Shown: piece by piece, positions 16,751 to 25,014 of the stretch
Layout: the number at the start of each line of letters is the position of its first letter
How positions within the stretch are numbered: the stretch's first letter is position 1
Origin: an uncultured Myxococcales bacterium
GTDB taxonomy: Bacteria; Myxococcota_A; UBA9042; DTJE01
Assembly: GCA_903847405.1 (NCBI GenBank)
Contig: CAINDP010000065.1
Coordinates: forward strand, 1-59,922
Direction: 5' to 3'
Length of the DNA stretch: 59,922 bases
Position numbers and translations under genes: made by a program
Notes under the pieces: generated by a model
Databases searched by the model: none
Told to the model about the DNA's origin: nothing
What the model saw: only the letters and a program-made list of their open reading frames with translations

Positions 16751-18421
16751 TTACCTGGCGGATCCCAGTGCCTCGACGACCCGGGCCACCTCGGCGGCCC
16801 GGAGGCCGGATGGGAACCGGTCCGCGTGCTGCGCCGCCAGGGCGCGTACGTCCGAGGCACGTCCCTGGTCCAGGCGGACGCGCATCAAGCCGACCAGGGC
16901 GGCTTCGGCCAGCGCCGGAGGGCCGGAATGCGTCCGAGCCGCGAACCAGGCCGCGGCACCGTCCAGGTCGCCGGTGGCGCGCAGGGCCAGTCCGATGGCG
17001 GCCAGCATGGGCACCGCCTCGGGCGACTGCGGAGCCTCGTCCAGCAGTCGCGTCCGGAGGGCCAGGGCCCGGTCCGTGTGGCCCGTCGCCTCCTGGATCG
17101 CCGCCAGCCGTTCCAGGGCCCGCCCGGCCAGGCGGCCGTGGGGGTACTGGAGTAGGCAGGCCTCCCAGGCGAGGGCGGCGTCGGCGGTTCGACCCCGCTC
17201 CTCCAGCGCGCGCGCCAGGTCGGCGTGGAGGCCCTCCGGGGCCGCGCCGGGCCACGATGCAATCGCTTCCTCCCAGGCCGCCCGTGCCTCGTCCGGTCGT
17301 CCCGAGGCCCGGTGCAGATCGCCCAGCAGCGCCAGGAGGCGCGGGCGGTGATCCGGGTAGGTTGCCAGTGCGCGGGACAGGGTTGCGATGGCCTCGTGCT
17401 CGCCGCCGACCGTCGCCAGGGCCCGGACGCGCGCCATCAGGTCCGCCACCGGGCCGGGGACGGGCGCAGGCACCGGCGAGGATGGCCAGGGCGGCGCATG
17501 GGACCCGGAGGTTCGGGAGCCTGCACGAACGCGCGTTTCCGCCGTCGCGGGACGAATGTCGATCGGCGGGCACGACGACTCGCGGCAGGGGAGGGCCGGT
17601 GCCGGATCGATGTCCGCGTCGCGGGTCGGACCCCCGGGACCCAGGCGTGCCACGCCGCCGGCCGGCAGTCGTGCGACCTCCTCCCCGGAGGGCGATGCGA
17701 CGGACACGGTTCCCTCGAAAACGTGCACTTCGGTCCGTTCGCCTGGACGGTGATCGACGACGAACCGGGTGCCGACGACCCGCGCGTGGGCCAGGTCGGT
17801 GCGGACCTCGAACCCCTCGCCGGGTCCCCGGGGGCGCACCGTCGCCTCGACGCTGCCCGATTCCAGGAAGACGATCGTTCGCAGGCCCCATGCCTGGATC
17901 CGCAGGTGCGTGCCGGGGGCCAACACCAGGGTTCCGACGTCCGGATCGGTCAGCCGGGCTTCGCCGTCGGCGGCCTCGACGCCGTCCCCCGGTTGCACGG
18001 CGATTGCAGCCAAGCCTGGATCCCGATCCGGGCCTCCGGCCGTGACACGACCGGCACCCGACAACAGCGGCCCGGGACGTTCCCCGGGGTCCGCCGAATC
18101 GGGACCCGTCGCGACCATGCGGATTGCCGGCACGGCAAGCACGACCAGGCAGGCCGCCGCGGGAATGGCCCAGGCCAGGCGAGGAATGCGTCGGGGCGCG
18201 CGGCGTTCCAACCGTGCCGACAGGCGGGCGGCCAGGACGTCGGGCTCCGGGTCCCGGAGCCCGGGTCGCGGGGGCAAGGCGCGCATCGTGTCCGCGGCGC
18301 CACGAAGGAGTTCCGCCCGCCGGCCGCACTCCGGGCATTCCTCCAGATGGCGGCGTACCGCTGCGGAATCCGGGGCCGGGCCCGCCGCCTCCAGCCAGAT
18401 CCGAACGGCCGTGCACCTCAT
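16751..18421 (-). CDS. Anti-sigma factor: zinc finger, TM helix, FecR domain and TPRs
   Basis: 556 residues. The N-terminal cytoplasmic ZAS zinc finger is HX3CX2C (His25, Cys29, Cys32 in HLEECPEC). A single membrane helix lies at about 82-101. A periplasmic FecR-like beta domain (about 125-255; VGTLVLAPGTHLRIQ, ARVVGTRFVVDH) is followed by a Pro-rich stretch and about five TPR-like helical repeats to the C terminus (for example ALLGDLHRASGRPDEARAAW). The layout implies that a periplasmic cue, relayed through FecR and TPR, releases the sigma factor. Its ATG overlaps the sigma stop by four bases and has GGAGGT three bases upstream, so the two are translationally coupled. Confidence 0.92.
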   Translation of the reverse strand: MRCTAVRIWLEAAGPAPDSAAVRRHLEECPECGRRAELLRGAADTMRALPPRPGLRDPEPDVLAARLSARLERRAPRRIPRLAWAIPAAACLVVLAVPAIRMVATGPDSADPGERPGPLLSGAGRVTAGGPDRDPGLAAIAVQPGDGVEAADGEARLTDPDVGTLVLAPGTHLRIQAWGLRTIVFLESGSVEATVRPRGPGEGFEVRTDLAHARVVGTRFVVDHRPGERTEVHVFEGTVSVASPSGEEVARLPAGGVARLGPGGPTRDADIDPAPALPCRESSCPPIDIRPATAETRVRAGSRTSGSHAPPWPSSPVPAPVPGPVADLMARVRALATVGGEHEAIATLSRALATYPDHRPRLLALLGDLHRASGRPDEARAAWEEAIASWPGAAPEGLHADLARALEERGRTADAALAWEACLLQYPHGRLAGRALERLAAIQEATGHTDRALALRTRLLDEAPQSPEAVPMLAAIGLALRATGDLDGAAAWFAARTHSGPPALAEAALVGLMRVRLDQGRASDVRALAAQHADRFPSGLRAAEVARVVEALGSAR

Positions 18422-19032
18422 GGGACCTCCGTTGTTCCCGCGGAACGGGCCAGGTACGCCCCGCTCATCGGGATCTGCGGGCCGTCAGCCAGTTCCAGGG
18501 TCGCCAGAAGGGCCCGCCGGGCCCGGAACAGGCGCACCCGGACCGTCACGACCGGCACGTCCAGGGCCGCCGCAGCCTCCGCTGGCGACAGCCCCTCGAC
18601 GTCGCACATCATCCAGGCCGCCCGAGTCTTCGTTCCCAGGCCTTCCAGGGCGCCCCAGACCCGCCGCAGCCGCTCGAGCGCAGCGGCCTGGTCGAGGGTG
18701 TCCGGGCGCATCTCCGGTTCGGCGGCCTTCCATGCCCCGAAGGCCTCGTGGCGCCGGCGCCGGCGGGACTCCGTCCGGAGGTGGTCGCGGGTGACGTGGA
18801 TCGCGATGCCGTAAAGCCAGGTGGTGAACCGTGAGTCGCCCCGGAAGCGCTCCAGGCCGGCGGCGACCTCCACGAAGATCTCCTGCACCAGGTCGTCGGA
18901 GTCGGCCGTCGGACCCGCGATGCAGCACACGAACCGCCGGATCGTCGGGCCGCACGCCCGGTACAGTTCGACCCATGCGCCGCGGTCCCCGTCCCTGCAC
19001 CGCCGGACGATGTCGTGCAGCGGGTCGTTCAT
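18418..19032 (-). CDS. ECF-type RNA polymerase sigma factor
   Basis: 204 residues with regions sigma2 and sigma4 only, as in ECF (group 4) sigma factors. Region 2 contains DDLVQEIFVEVAAGL and FTTWLYGIAIHVTRDHLR; region 4 has the helix-turn-helix in EGLSPAEAAAALDVPVVTVRVR. It overlaps the upstream barrel protein gene and the downstream anti-sigma gene by ATGA on both sides. It is presumably held inactive by the adjacent zinc-finger anti-sigma factor; target promoters cannot be read here. Confidence 0.93.
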   Translation of the reverse strand: MNDPLHDIVRRCRDGDRGAWVELYRACGPTIRRFVCCIAGPTADSDDLVQEIFVEVAAGLERFRGDSRFTTWLYGIAIHVTRDHLRTESRRRRRHEAFGAWKAAEPEMRPDTLDQAAALERLRRVWGALEGLGTKTRAAWMMCDVEGLSPAEAAAALDVPVVTVRVRLFRARRALLATLELADGPQIPMSGAYLARSAGTTEVP

Positions 19033-20078
19033 CGACCCTCCGGGTGCGCGGGGCGTTGGGCATCGGGCGGGAACACCGCGCCCACCCGCAGCGCCAGGCC
19101 CGCGGACCAGGCCGGGGCCTCCCAGGCCGAGCGGCCGTTCCAGGCGAAGGACGGACCGCCGATGTAGCCGCGGAAGATGCCTGCCAGGGCCACCCTGAGG
19201 GGTCCCCAGGCCGCCAGGGCCCCTTCGATCGACCCTTCCAGCATGCCGGCCACCGAGTCCCGGGACATTCGTCCGAAGCGGGTCGCCGGCTGGAGTTCGA
19301 AGTGCCGCCATTCGATGCCTGCGGCCAGGCCCGCCAGCAGTCGCACCCGGCCCAGGCCGACTCCGCCGCGGATCGCCGCCACGATCGGCACGGCCTGGGC
19401 CCGTCGCGTTCCGGCAGGCGTGGCCGCATTTCGGGGGGGCTCCCAACCGATCCGGAGCCCCACTTCCAGGCGCTCGCGGAACAGCGACGCGCCGGCCTCG
19501 ATGTCCACGCCGGCCCCGTGCACATCCGGTCCCGATGCCCAGGCCCAGACGCCACTCAGGCGGAAGTAGCCCGCCGGCGTCGCGGCACCTGTCGGAAGGG
19601 ACGCGGCGCCGGGTGCCAGGCTCGCGACCTCCGCCTCGACCATGGGAACCGGCGTCCTCGGCTCTCCCAGGTTGGACGCGACGATCCGGGCGACCTCGCC
19701 GGCCCGGTCCAGCGGGTCCACCGGCGACAGGTCGACGCGGATTCCTTCCCCGGGCCCCGCAGGCGGCAGCGGTCCTGCGCCGGGCCGGAATTCGACCATT
19801 GCAGGGGGAAGCAGGACCAGGATCAGGCCCGCGGTCGGAGGGCAGTCCGACGCATCCGGCACTTCCACGGTCTCCCAGGCTGCACCGCGCTTTCGCTGTT
19901 CCAGCAGCAGCGTCGGTCCCAGATCCTCCGGCGCCAGGCCCGGAACCACGGCCAGGCGCACCACGCAAAGCGGCCGTGGCGCGGCTTCGACCCGGTTGGC
20001 CACGCTGCACAGCGCGACCGTGAACGCCAGCAATGCCGCGGCGGTCCCGGTCCGGTCGTGCGTCGAACGGCGGTCCAT
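19029..20078 (-). CDS. Exported protein, probable outer-membrane barrel, first gene of ECF operon
   Basis: 349 residues. An uncleaved-looking N terminus with several Arg is followed by a hydrophobic stretch ending VANRVEAAP, a likely signal peptidase I site. Residues about 40-140 form a small domain with no match I recognise. From about 165 the sequence alternates polar and hydrophobic residues with many Gly and aromatic strand ends (GVDIEAGASLFRERLEVGLRIGW, RVRLLAGLAAGIEWRHFEL), as in an 8-10 strand outer-membrane barrel. Start ATG 20078 has CGGAG five bases upstream and is preferred over 20102. It overlaps the sigma gene by four bases. It may be the outer-membrane sensor or the product controlled by the sigma factor. 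Confidence 0.7.
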   Translation of the reverse strand: MDRRSTHDRTGTAAALLAFTVALCSVANRVEAAPRPLCVVRLAVVPGLAPEDLGPTLLLEQRKRGAAWETVEVPDASDCPPTAGLILVLLPPAMVEFRPGAGPLPPAGPGEGIRVDLSPVDPLDRAGEVARIVASNLGEPRTPVPMVEAEVASLAPGAASLPTGAATPAGYFRLSGVWAWASGPDVHGAGVDIEAGASLFRERLEVGLRIGWEPPRNAATPAGTRRAQAVPIVAAIRGGVGLGRVRLLAGLAAGIEWRHFELQPATRFGRMSRDSVAGMLEGSIEGALAAWGPLRVALAGIFRGYIGGPSFAWNGRSAWEAPAWSAGLALRVGAVFPPDAQRPAHPEGR

Positions 20079-20220
20079 GTCACTCCGAGGGCAAGGTCGC
20101 ACCCCATGTGTCGCCGCATGGGGCGCGTGCGTTACGTCGCGATCGTCGCAAGCATAATCGCAGGCATCGCGGATCGGGGGGGCAATCGACGGAAAGAGGT
20201 GCCCGGGATCATGCCTGTCG

Positions 20221-23200
20221 CTATTTCGGCGGCAGGTGCGTCCACGGCGACAGGGTGCCGTCCGGGGCCATGACAGATGCCGCCGAGGGGCCGGTCCACT
20301 GGTCCGCGGTGATCAGCAGGGCGCGGATGCCCCGGGCCTCCAGTTCGCCGACCTGGGCGGGGGTGACCGCGGGGTCAAGGCGCGGCTCGAACAGGAAATC
20401 CTCGGAAAAGTTGTGGTGGCCCGGCCGGTACGAACGGGCCCAACTGGACGACAGGTCCAGCGGTTCCGTGGTCAGGCCCGTCAGCGTGGTGGCGTCCCAG
20501 GCGACCAGCGGGGCCGTGTACCCGGCCGTGGGTCCCGTCGGGGACGGCGGCCACCACCATGACACGTTCGCCGAAACGCCGTCGCCCAGGTCCCAGGTCC
20601 GTTCCTGCCTCGGGTAGGCGCCGGTCACGTCGTCCTTCGAGGTGCAGGCGGCCAGGCGCGCCGATTCGGTGCTCACCGTCGTCACCAGGGGATCCCAGGA
20701 ATTCCACGCCGGGTGCGGTGTGGCGTAGTCGGCCTGCAGCGTCAGGTACAGATCGTTCCACCACAGGAAGGGGCCCGACGACTCGAAGATCTGCATGGGC
20801 ATCTGCGTGACCAGGGACAGCGTGCGCTGTGCCGCGCCCTGGCCCCGCGTGAACCCGTCCGTGACGACCTCGGACTGTTTGCCGTGGACGAACCCGGGGA
20901 AGGTCGCCGGGTCGCCCTGGAACGTCGTCAGGACGCCTTCCTCCATGCCTTCGAACGCCACGTCGGCCAGGAAGCTGTCCGTCCCCAGGGCGTCGCTCCA
21001 CAGGCCCCGCGTGCGCACGGTCCATTCCGACTTCAGACGGTGGTTCGCCAGCACATCGCCGTACTCGCCCTGGTTCACGCACACCCGGTACGTCCCGGGC
21101 AGGATCACCTGGCGCGTCGGCGGCGCGAACGTGGGTTGCGGCAACTGGCGCACCTGCTTCACCACCAGGTGCCCGGGACGCATCTTCTTGTACTCGAAGT
21201 CCAGCACGTAGGCGGACTGCCCGGTTTCGACCCCGTACGCGTCGGTCGCCTGGAACAGCAGGGCCGCCAGGTCCCGGTAGTCCTGCTCCCAGTCCATGAC
21301 CGTGCCGCCCAGGGGGACCAGGCTGCTGCGCGTCATCACCGCAAGGTACAGGGTCCCGAAGCCCGAATACCCGTCCACGACCTCGGGAATCGCGCTGCCG
21401 TCGGGGTTCGTCACGGAAACCGCGCCGGCCTGCGTCACGAAGTCCACCTGGTTCGAGCCGTCCGACGAGTGGGTCACCACGGCCACGCCGTTCGCCAGTT
21501 CGTCGGCGTCGGGGTACGAGTGGTGCACCAGGATCGCCATCCCTACGTCCGCTTCGTTCACGCCGCGACGCAGCCGTTCCAGGAAGGCGTTGTCGCCCCA
21601 GAACGACGCCAGGACGGTCCGGACGGCATCGGCGACGGGCTTTTCGTTCTTCGGCCCCGGCGGGCAGGCGCTGGGGCCGGCCGGGTCGGCGTCGGTGTCG
21701 TCCAGCAGGCAGCCGCTGGCGCTTTCGTACAGGCCGGCGCCCACGAACGTCTCGACGTCCTCGACGTTGGTGGACGAGCGGAAGCGCAGGCGCAGGCCCG
21801 GATCGAAGAAGGACTGCTGCTGCAGGGCGGCCAGGAGGTCGGTACGCAGGGCGTCGGGCAGCGGCGCCGCGAGGATCTGTCCCCGCACCCAGGCTAGGTC
21901 GGTCGCGACCCGGGCCATGTCCGGCGGCCAGGCCAGGCCTGCCAGGCGTTCGTCGATGGCCTGGCGCAGCGTCTTGCCCCCCTGGACGGCCTGGGCCAGG
22001 AACGCGTCGAACAGGTCGAACGACAGCGCGATGGCGGGATCGGTGTGGTCGGGGATCGCGCGGCGGAGGATGCCGTAGTGGGAGGCCTTGCCGCCGTACG
22101 ACTTCACGTCCCCGTCGCCCAGTTCGTCGGTCACGCGCCACAGGCGGCCGGGGGACAGGCGCGCCGGCACGTCGGCTACGGGCACCTGCTTCATGGCGAC
22201 GACCTCGTCACGCATCTGGGCCGACAGGTCCGTGGCGTCGGCCAACCGGACCGCGCAACCCCACAGCCCCTCGACCCGCAGGGCCACCGGGCGTCCCGCC
22301 AGAGCCCTGGCCGCTGCACGGTCGGCGTCGGTGGCCAGGTAGGCGAAGGGGATGCGGAAGGCGTCGGCCAGGATCGCCACGTGGGAGTTCGGGGTGGAGG
22401 GTTGCGTGGACAGGATGCCCGCCACGTAGGGCACCTCGGCCGGAACGCCGTCGGTCAGCAGGATGTCGGTCGGTCCCAGGCGCCCGTCCGTGTAGGCCTG
22501 CCGGATGTCGGTGCCCGCCAGTTCCACCAGGCGGCCCATGGCCCAGCCGTTCACATAGCAGGAACTGGACTCGGCCCAGCGCGCAACGGACGAAACGTCG
22601 ACGCCCCGCTCGTGCAGCCACGGGGACCACCGGGCGGCCGAGTCCTGCTGCTCGAACGTCGGGAAGTAGTAGGTCGTCAGGGGTCCGTCGGCGTCGATGG
22701 CGGCCCGGACCAGATCCACCACGGTGCGCACCATTTCGGGATGGTAGGCGTCCTGCCGCACCAGTTGGATGCCCGCCTCGCGGATGCCGTCCCGCGGGGG
22801 GGTGATCAGCGCGCCCAGGATCACCTCCTGGCCGGCGGCGTTCAGGGACACCGCGTCGAACTCCGGGCGCGTCATGTCCAGGAAGGGATCCAGGCGCTGC
22901 GTGGCGAATTCGTAGTGGAACTTGAAGGTTGCGCCGTTCTGGAAGTAGACCTTCGTGGGATCCCGGACCAGCACCGCGAACTTCACGAACCCCGGCAGCG
23001 GCCGGTAGTTGCCGTCGTAGTCGCGCACCAGGAACGGGTCGTCGGGGAAGGCGACGCGGTTCTTCCAGTCGGGCGAGGGCGTGATGGATACGGGGCCGGT
23101 GGGCAGCGGCCACGTGAAGGGGCCGGGGTCGCCCGGATCCACGTCGCCGCCCGGATCCGCGGGCGTGTCCTCGGGGACGTCCGGGGTGTCGGACGGTACG

Positions 23201-23313
23201 TCCAGCGCATCGGACGGCAGTTCCGCCGAGGGTCCGCCCGTGCCGCTGCCGCAGGCGATGGCCACGAGCAGGAACGTTGTCATGCCGAGCCCGGCAACCG
23301 TCTTGCGTCGCAT
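20221..23313 (-). CDS. Lipoprotein with glucan-water-dikinase-like phosphotransfer module
   Basis: 1030 residues. Signal peptide with lipobox AIAC (Cys21) and a short Asp/Pro linker (about 30-65). Residues about 280-330 look like a swivelling phosphohistidine domain (ILSTQPSTPNSHVAILADAFRIPFAYL region, His311 in NSHVAILA). From about 400 comes a PPDK/PEP-synthase-type ATP-grasp domain: GGKASHYGIL (407-416), IALSFDLFDAFL, and RSSTNVEDVETFVGAGLYES (512-531). The order phosphohistidine then ATP-grasp, and the wording of the RSS motif, match glucan or phosphoglucan water dikinases rather than PEP synthase. The C-terminal about 300 residues are unassigned. Start ATG has GGAGGT upstream. The lipoprotein signal puts it outside the cytoplasm, odd for an ATP-using enzyme; the module may be repurposed. 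Confidence 0.72.
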   Translation of the reverse strand: MRRKTVAGLGMTTFLLVAIACGSGTGGPSAELPSDALDVPSDTPDVPEDTPADPGGDVDPGDPGPFTWPLPTGPVSITPSPDWKNRVAFPDDPFLVRDYDGNYRPLPGFVKFAVLVRDPTKVYFQNGATFKFHYEFATQRLDPFLDMTRPEFDAVSLNAAGQEVILGALITPPRDGIREAGIQLVRQDAYHPEMVRTVVDLVRAAIDADGPLTTYYFPTFEQQDSAARWSPWLHERGVDVSSVARWAESSSCYVNGWAMGRLVELAGTDIRQAYTDGRLGPTDILLTDGVPAEVPYVAGILSTQPSTPNSHVAILADAFRIPFAYLATDADRAAARALAGRPVALRVEGLWGCAVRLADATDLSAQMRDEVVAMKQVPVADVPARLSPGRLWRVTDELGDGDVKSYGGKASHYGILRRAIPDHTDPAIALSFDLFDAFLAQAVQGGKTLRQAIDERLAGLAWPPDMARVATDLAWVRGQILAAPLPDALRTDLLAALQQQSFFDPGLRLRFRSSTNVEDVETFVGAGLYESASGCLLDDTDADPAGPSACPPGPKNEKPVADAVRTVLASFWGDNAFLERLRRGVNEADVGMAILVHHSYPDADELANGVAVVTHSSDGSNQVDFVTQAGAVSVTNPDGSAIPEVVDGYSGFGTLYLAVMTRSSLVPLGGTVMDWEQDYRDLAALLFQATDAYGVETGQSAYVLDFEYKKMRPGHLVVKQVRQLPQPTFAPPTRQVILPGTYRVCVNQGEYGDVLANHRLKSEWTVRTRGLWSDALGTDSFLADVAFEGMEEGVLTTFQGDPATFPGFVHGKQSEVVTDGFTRGQGAAQRTLSLVTQMPMQIFESSGPFLWWNDLYLTLQADYATPHPAWNSWDPLVTTVSTESARLAACTSKDDVTGAYPRQERTWDLGDGVSANVSWWWPPSPTGPTAGYTAPLVAWDATTLTGLTTEPLDLSSSWARSYRPGHHNFSEDFLFEPRLDPAVTPAQVGELEARGIRALLITADQWTGPSAASVMAPDGTLSPWTHLPPK

Positions 23314-23346
23314 CCTGCACCTCCAGCCCGAACGGGGGTTCGCACG

Positions 23347-24876
23347 TCAACGGACCCGGACCAGCACTTCGGGATCCCCGCGCGACTCGAACCGCTGCCC
23401 CGCCAGCGTGCCGATGCCGTAGAACGGGTGCCAGCGGGAGCCTGCCTTCACGATGACGCCCGGCGGGTGGTCCTGCAAGCGTTGCGGGTCGTCCTTGTAC
23501 CGGTCGTAGGGCGGCAGGGGCGCAAGGCTGACCAGCGCCCGGTGGAAGTCCGGGTTGTTGAACCAGAGGTGAAGGGCGTCGCGCCGGAAGATGGGGTGGT
23601 CGGGCGGGGACGCGATCACCGTGTCGCCGGGCGAGGTCAGGGCCAGGACTTGCTGCATCCGGGCGACCTGGGACTGGTCATCGGGCAGGGACGCCACCGT
23701 CAGCGCGTGGCGGACCCCGAAGGTGGCGACCGTCGCGACCAGCAGCGCGACGGCCACGGCCTGCCGGCGGGGCGTCGTGGACAACCGCTCCCCGAACGCG
23801 GCCAGGGCGTCCGCGCCCAGGACCGCCATCAGGGTGATCGCGGGGACCAGATACTGGTAGTTCGGCAGGCGGGTCGCCGCGGTCCCGCCCAGCACGACGG
23901 CGACGACGGCCAGCAGGATCGCGCGATCCAGCGCCGGCGCCATCGCGAAGCGGACCAGCGCCAGGGCCAGGCCCGCCCAGGCCAGGGTGTCGCGCTGGAA
24001 CGATGCCCGCAGGACCTCGCCCATCGCGAACCCGGTGCCGTCGGATCCCAGCAGGTAGGGGCCCTGCAGCCGGACGACCCACAGCCAGAACCCGTCCAGG
24101 ATCCCGGCGCCCTGCAGCACCAGGGCAAGGGCGGCCAGGGGGATGGTGAACCCGACCGCCAGGGCGAGGGCCGCGAGGAGGGACTGCCGCCGGACGTTCC
24201 GGGTGAGGACGGCCTGCAGCACGATGCCTGCGAACAGGGTCGCGCCCACGACGGCGGCCTTCAGCAGGACCGCGGCGGCCGCTCCGATGGCCAGGCCCGC
24301 GAGCAGCGGCCGGACGGGGGAAAATGGGGACAGACACCATTTCCGGGAAAATGGTGTCTGTCCCCATTTTCCCCGTCCCCATTTTCCCGGCAGTCCCAGG
24401 ACCAGCCCCAGCAGGACCAGGGTCGTCATGGGCACGTCGGGCCGGATCTGGACGGAATACACGGACCAGTAGGTCGACACGATCAGCAGCAGCGGCGCCA
24501 GGAACATCGCGCGGGGCCCCCCGATGCGGCGGGCCAGCAGGGCTGCCAGGACCAGGGACAGCAGCGAGCACGCCGCCATGGCGACCCGGCCCGCCTGCAC
24601 CGCGTCCCCGGGGGAATCGGTCGCGGGCAGCAGGGGCGCCAGGGCGTACCACAGGACCGGGTTGTGGTTTTCGCCGAAGTCGCGGTACGGCAGGTCGCCC
24701 TGGGAAACCAGCCAGGCCGCGTGCAGGTGCTCCACCTCGTCGTGGTCCAGCGCCAGGTCCGGGACGCGGGCCCACAGCACCAGCAGCATCGCGCCGGCGA
24801 ACGCCAGCGCGGCCGGTCCCGCCATGGACCGGAGCCGGTCCGCGAGGGGCATGCGTCTGTCGGGGGAGGGCGGCAT
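23347..24876 (-). CDS. GT39/ArnT-like integral membrane glycosyltransferase with in-frame repeat insert
   Basis: 509 residues, about ten membrane helices, of the dolichyl/polyprenyl-phosphate-sugar glycosyltransferase group (PMT_2 type). The first periplasmic loop has the family's acidic motif, LALDHDEVEHLHAAW (Asp44, Asp46, Glu47). ATG 24876 with GAGGAA upstream is preferred over a TTG at 24909. Residues about 163-187 (reading GKWGRGKWGQTPF and RKWCLSPFSP) are encoded by a palindromic repeat and lie in a loop between two membrane segments; the frame is kept. Downstream of the dikinase-like lipoprotein's 5' end by 33 bases, it is transcribed in the same direction. It may glycosylate exported polysaccharide or protein; the acceptor is unknown. 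Confidence 0.8.
   Translation of the reverse strand: MPPSPDRRMPLADRLRSMAGPAALAFAGAMLLVLWARVPDLALDHDEVEHLHAAWLVSQGDLPYRDFGENHNPVLWYALAPLLPATDSPGDAVQAGRVAMAACSLLSLVLAALLARRIGGPRAMFLAPLLLIVSTYWSVYSVQIRPDVPMTTLVLLGLVLGLPGKWGRGKWGQTPFSRKWCLSPFSPVRPLLAGLAIGAAAAVLLKAAVVGATLFAGIVLQAVLTRNVRRQSLLAALALAVGFTIPLAALALVLQGAGILDGFWLWVVRLQGPYLLGSDGTGFAMGEVLRASFQRDTLAWAGLALALVRFAMAPALDRAILLAVVAVVLGGTAATRLPNYQYLVPAITLMAVLGADALAAFGERLSTTPRRQAVAVALLVATVATFGVRHALTVASLPDDQSQVARMQQVLALTSPGDTVIASPPDHPIFRRDALHLWFNNPDFHRALVSLAPLPPYDRYKDDPQRLQDHPPGVIVKAGSRWHPFYGIGTLAGQRFESRGDPEVLVRVR
24317..24390 (+). repeat. REP-like palindromic element inside a CDS
   Basis: Perfect 26-base inverted repeat (24317-24342 and 24349-24374) around a six-base loop, followed by a partial direct copy of its right arm (GTCCCCATTTTCC, from 24375). 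The core GGTGTCTGTCCCCATTTTCC is shared exactly with 36390-36409. It inserts about 75 bases, divisible by three, into the glycosyltransferase gene. This resembles the mobile palindromes moved by RAYT-type transposases; no RAYT gene is in the window. Confidence 0.85.
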
Positions 24877-25014
24877 TTCGCTTCCTCGGCGGTCGGGTTC
24901 CTGGCGCAAGCCTACCCCCGCGGCGCCCCTGGAAGGAAGACGAATGACGCGGGGCCATCATGGACAACGCGGGGCGGCCGTGCAGAATGGGCCTCGACCT
25001 GCACGGGATACGCC

